This document shows positions 5,026 to 7,035 of a stretch of DNA of 7,035 bases, one piece after another. Made by a program: the position numbers and the translations under genes. The stretch's first letter is position 1; every line of letters starts with the position of its first letter. Source of the stretch: Anaerolineae bacterium (lineage in GTDB: Bacteria; Chloroflexota; Anaerolineae; J102); contig JALSPL010000519.1 in the NCBI GenBank assembly GCA_026985975.1, forward strand, positions 1 through 7,035. Reading direction: 5' to 3'. The notes below the pieces were generated by a model, which had not been told where the DNA came from, did not search any database, and worked only from the letters and a program-made list of their open reading frames with translations.

Positions 5026-6207
5026 TTGTCCTACGACGCCATACTGGCCTCGCTGCAAAAACGCTGGGGCGTCACCGTCGCGCTCTACGCCCTGGGCCTG
5101 GCAAGCCTGGGGCTGTTTTTGCGCGTCCATCTCCCGCTGGGACAAACCCTGTTGTGGCTGGGGATGAGCGGGCTGGTGGGATTTTACATCCTCAGCTATC
5201 TTTACATCCGCCTGCCCGAAAACATCCGGCCCGGCGACCTGGAACCGCTGCCCACGCTGGGCCCGGGCACGGCGCTTTCGCTGCTGGGCGGCTGGCTGCT
5301 GGCGGCTTTGGGCGGTTTCGTTCTCATTCCCCGGCCCCAGGAAGGCATCGCCTGGCTGCCCGCCCTGCTGTTTTTGGCGGCGCTGCTGGCCGATCTGTTC
5401 GATGGCTGGCTGGCGCGCCGGGCGGATATGGTCACCCGACTGGGGGCCGATCTGGACATGACGCTGGACGGGCTTGGCGTGTTGTTGGCCGCGTTGCTGG
5501 CTGTGCGCTGGGGTCAATGGCCTTTGTGGTACGTCATCGTGGGGCTGGCCCGTTATCTTTTCATCTGGGGATTGAATTGGCGAGAGCGGCAGGGACTGCC
5601 CACTCGCGAGCTGACAGACAGCGTCACCCGGCGGCTGCTGGCGGGGATGCAACGGGGATTTTTATTCGTGGCGCTGTGGCCCATTATGCCCGCCTGGCTG
5701 GCGACGGCTACGGGCCTGGCCTTCGTCCTGCCATTCCTGATCAACTTCACCTACGACTGGATGGTGGCCAGTGCGGTGATCGACGACCATGGGCCCGGCT
5801 TCCGGGCGACCATGCGGCGCTGGCAAGAGCTGGTCGGCGGACCCGTCGCCCTGGGCGCGCGTCTGCTGACCGCTGCAGCCCTGGGCGTGACGCTTTGGCA
5901 GGCTTTTTCTCGGCAAGATTTTTTTGCAGAGGGGCTGGCGCAGGTTGCGGGACTGCCTGCGATTGCGGCGCCAGTGCTGTCGGGCCTGGGGCTGCTGCTG
6001 ACGATCTTGTTGCTGTTAGGCGTGGCGCCGCGGTTGACCGCCGTTTTGCTTTACGTCCCCATCAGCTTCATGCTTGCAGCCGATGTGAGCTTCGGGCCCG
6101 GGCTGCTGGCCTTTTACGGACTCACCGGCATCATTCTATTGGGACCGGGCCCTTACGCGCTGTGGCAGCCGGAGGCGGGTTTCTTCACCAAACGCCTGGG
6201 GAGCTGA
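5026..6207 (+). CDS. CDP-alcohol phosphatidyltransferase with DoxX-like C-terminal extension
   Basis: Members of this membrane family transfer a phosphoalcohol from a CDP-activated donor to an alcohol, as in phosphatidylglycerol or phosphatidylinositol synthesis. The full signature D-x2-D-G-x2-A-R-x8-G-x3-D-x3-D is present: D123, D126, G127, A130, R131, G140, D144 and D148. The 393-residue protein is about twice the usual 180-220. An N-terminal region with three likely membrane helices (to about 102) precedes the catalytic core (about 108-250). Residues about 270-380 form about four further helices ending LLGPGPYALW, resembling the DoxX family; this part is inference. The substrate cannot be told. 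The start is TTG 5026, directly after the bcp stop, with AAGGG seven bases upstream inside bcp. The next gene starts one base after its stop. Confidence 0.88.
   Translation: MSYDAILASLQKRWGVTVALYALGLASLGLFLRVHLPLGQTLLWLGMSGLVGFYILSYLYIRLPENIRPGDLEPLPTLGPGTALSLLGGWLLAALGGFVLIPRPQEGIAWLPALLFLAALLADLFDGWLARRADMVTRLGADLDMTLDGLGVLLAALLAVRWGQWPLWYVIVGLARYLFIWGLNWRERQGLPTRELTDSVTRRLLAGMQRGFLFVALWPIMPAWLATATGLAFVLPFLINFTYDWMVASAVIDDHGPGFRATMRRWQELVGGPVALGARLLTAAALGVTLWQAFSRQDFFAEGLAQVAGLPAIAAPVLSGLGLLLTILLLLGVAPRLTAVLLYVPISFMLAADVSFGPGLLAFYGLTGIILLGPGPYALWQPEAGFFTKRLGS
6198..6203 (+). promoter_or_regulatory. Ribosome binding site of the flippase-like gene
   Basis: GGGGAG lies 5 bases before ATG 6209, inside the end of the preceding gene. 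This supports the start and coupled translation of the two genes. Confidence 0.6.
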
Positions 6208-6208
6208 G

Positions 6209-7035
6209 ATGACGCGGCGGCGATGGACGGCGCTGCTGGCCTGGGGCGCGGGCCTGGCGCTGCTGGCCTGGGCCCTGCGCCACATCTCCTGGCCCGATCT
6301 GTGGGCCATCCTGCGCGGACTGACCCTCGGCCAGTTGGCGCTGCTCTTGCTCCTGAATCTTCTCATCCTGCTGGCGCTGACCGCCCGCTGGCGCGCCTTT
6401 GTCGTCACCCTCCCCCAACGCATTCCCTTTCTGACGCTGTTTCAGGCACGATTGGCCGCTTTTGCAGTGAGCTACTTTACGCCGGGCCCACAATTTGGCG
6501 GCGAGCCATTGCAGGTGCTCGGCCTGCGTATGCACGGGACGCCGACATCCGCGGCCACCGCCACCGTGGCCCTGGATAAACTGGTGGAGCTGCTGACGAA
6601 TTTCACCGTGCTGGGATTGGGCGTCATGGCCCTGTGGGCGGTGGGGCTGGGCGACGCCCGCGGCCGCACGTTGGCTTCAGTGCTGGCTGCGGCGCTGCTG
6701 GCCCTGCCCCTGCTCTATCTCCTGCTGCTGTGGCGGCGACGTCATCCTTTCGCCGTCCTCTTTCGCTGTCTGGCGGCCCGGCGCACCGCCGGACGCCTGA
6801 AGCGCGGATTGGGCGTATTGGCCGAGAGCGAGGCGCTGGCCGGAGAACTGGCCCGCACCCGGCCCGACGTGCTGTTGCGGGCGTTGGCCTGGGCGGGCGC
6901 TGGTTGGGTGTTGATGCTGCTGGAATTCGGGCTGAGCGCGCGTTTTCTGGGCGCGGCCCTTTCTCCGGCGGAGACTCTGGCCGCGCTGGCCGCGGCCCGA
7001 TTCGCCTTCTTGCTGCCCCTGCCGGGGGGATTGGG
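6209..7035 (+). CDS. Flippase-like integral membrane protein, lysylphosphatidylglycerol synthase TM family (UPF0104), 3' end cut
   Basis: The frame from ATG 6209 stays open to the window edge, giving 275 residues without a stop. It is strongly hydrophobic and leucine-rich with about seven predicted membrane helices so far (near 9-27, 40-60, 78-95, 116-147, 155-175, 223-248, 256-275). The family's marks are visible: YFTPGPQFGGEPLQVLGL at 89-106 (the conserved 'TPGxxGGE' segment), ALDKLVELL at 121-129, and LPLPGGL at 269-275 (the 'P-PGGLG' segment). Relatives include the membrane domain of MprF, which flips aminoacylated phosphatidylglycerol, and many stand-alone proteins of unknown substrate. 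No aminoacyl-transferase domain is in view, so MprF itself is not supported, though the C-terminus is missing. Its tight coupling to a CDP-alcohol phosphatidyltransferase suggests that it handles a lipid made by that enzyme; this is inference. Confidence 0.9.
   Translation, partial: MTRRRWTALLAWGAGLALLAWALRHISWPDLWAILRGLTLGQLALLLLLNLLILLALTARWRAFVVTLPQRIPFLTLFQARLAAFAVSYFTPGPQFGGEPLQVLGLRMHGTPTSAATATVALDKLVELLTNFTVLGLGVMALWAVGLGDARGRTLASVLAAALLALPLLYLLLLWRRRHPFAVLFRCLAARRTAGRLKRGLGVLAESEALAGELARTRPDVLLRALAWAGAGWVLMLLEFGLSARFLGAALSPAETLAALAAARFAFLLPLPGGL

Noticed and set aside
4492..5652. A 386-codon open frame on the minus strand
   Set aside because: It lies antisense to bcp and the phosphatidyltransferase, whose frames show clear family motifs. 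Its composition (rich in Q, H, A, R) is that of a GC-rich shadow frame.
5154..6212. A 352-codon open frame on the plus strand
   Set aside because: It is a +1 shadow of the phosphatidyltransferase, rich in A, G, R and H, with no recognisable domain.

Overview
The window looks like a stretch of bacterial chromosome, GC-rich by eye, holding eight protein-coding genes and no RNA gene, CRISPR array, transposase or phage gene. Gene content (recN beside an NAD kinase, a replicative helicase, a DUF151 bifunctional nuclease, a B-box/zinc-ribbon membrane protein, a CDP-alcohol phosphatidyltransferase followed by a flippase-like membrane protein) and the intergenic heptamer repeats fit a Chloroflexota bacterium (Anaerolineae/Caldilineae type). 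That placement is inference from general resemblance; no search was run.

Left part, minus strand, read right to left in the order of transcription: a DUF151 bifunctional nuclease gene (4361-3825) with a clear sigma-70-type promoter and ribosome binding site; a hairpin (3741-3762); dnaB (3701-2361); a 208-base gap with a heptamer-repeat hairpin; NAD kinase (2152-1310); a B-box/TPR membrane protein of unknown function (1272-481); a 179-base gap with a second heptamer-repeat hairpin; and the first 100 codons of recN (301-1, cut by the window edge). These are DNA replication, DNA repair and cofactor functions.

Right part, plus strand: a likely operon starting in the divergent gap around 4362-4557. 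It holds a one-cysteine Bcp-type peroxiredoxin (4558-5025), a CDP-alcohol phosphatidyltransferase with an extra DoxX-like membrane C-terminus (TTG start directly after the bcp stop, 5026-6207), and a lysylphosphatidylglycerol-synthase-TM/flippase-like protein (6209 to the window edge). The gene junctions are 0 and 1 base, so co-translation is likely. The last two suggest phospholipid head-group synthesis and handling of a lipid or lipid-linked product.

The most unusual signal is non-coding. Two intergenic regions about 1.8 kb apart each carry tandem 7-bp units, a short spacer, then the inverted 7-bp units, in exact 7-base register. The heptamer sequences are unrelated (GACSGRG-like versus CGTAATG), so the architecture is shared but the sequence is not. 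This may be a class of heptad-phased palindromic repeat elements. I found no complete new defence or mobile system here.
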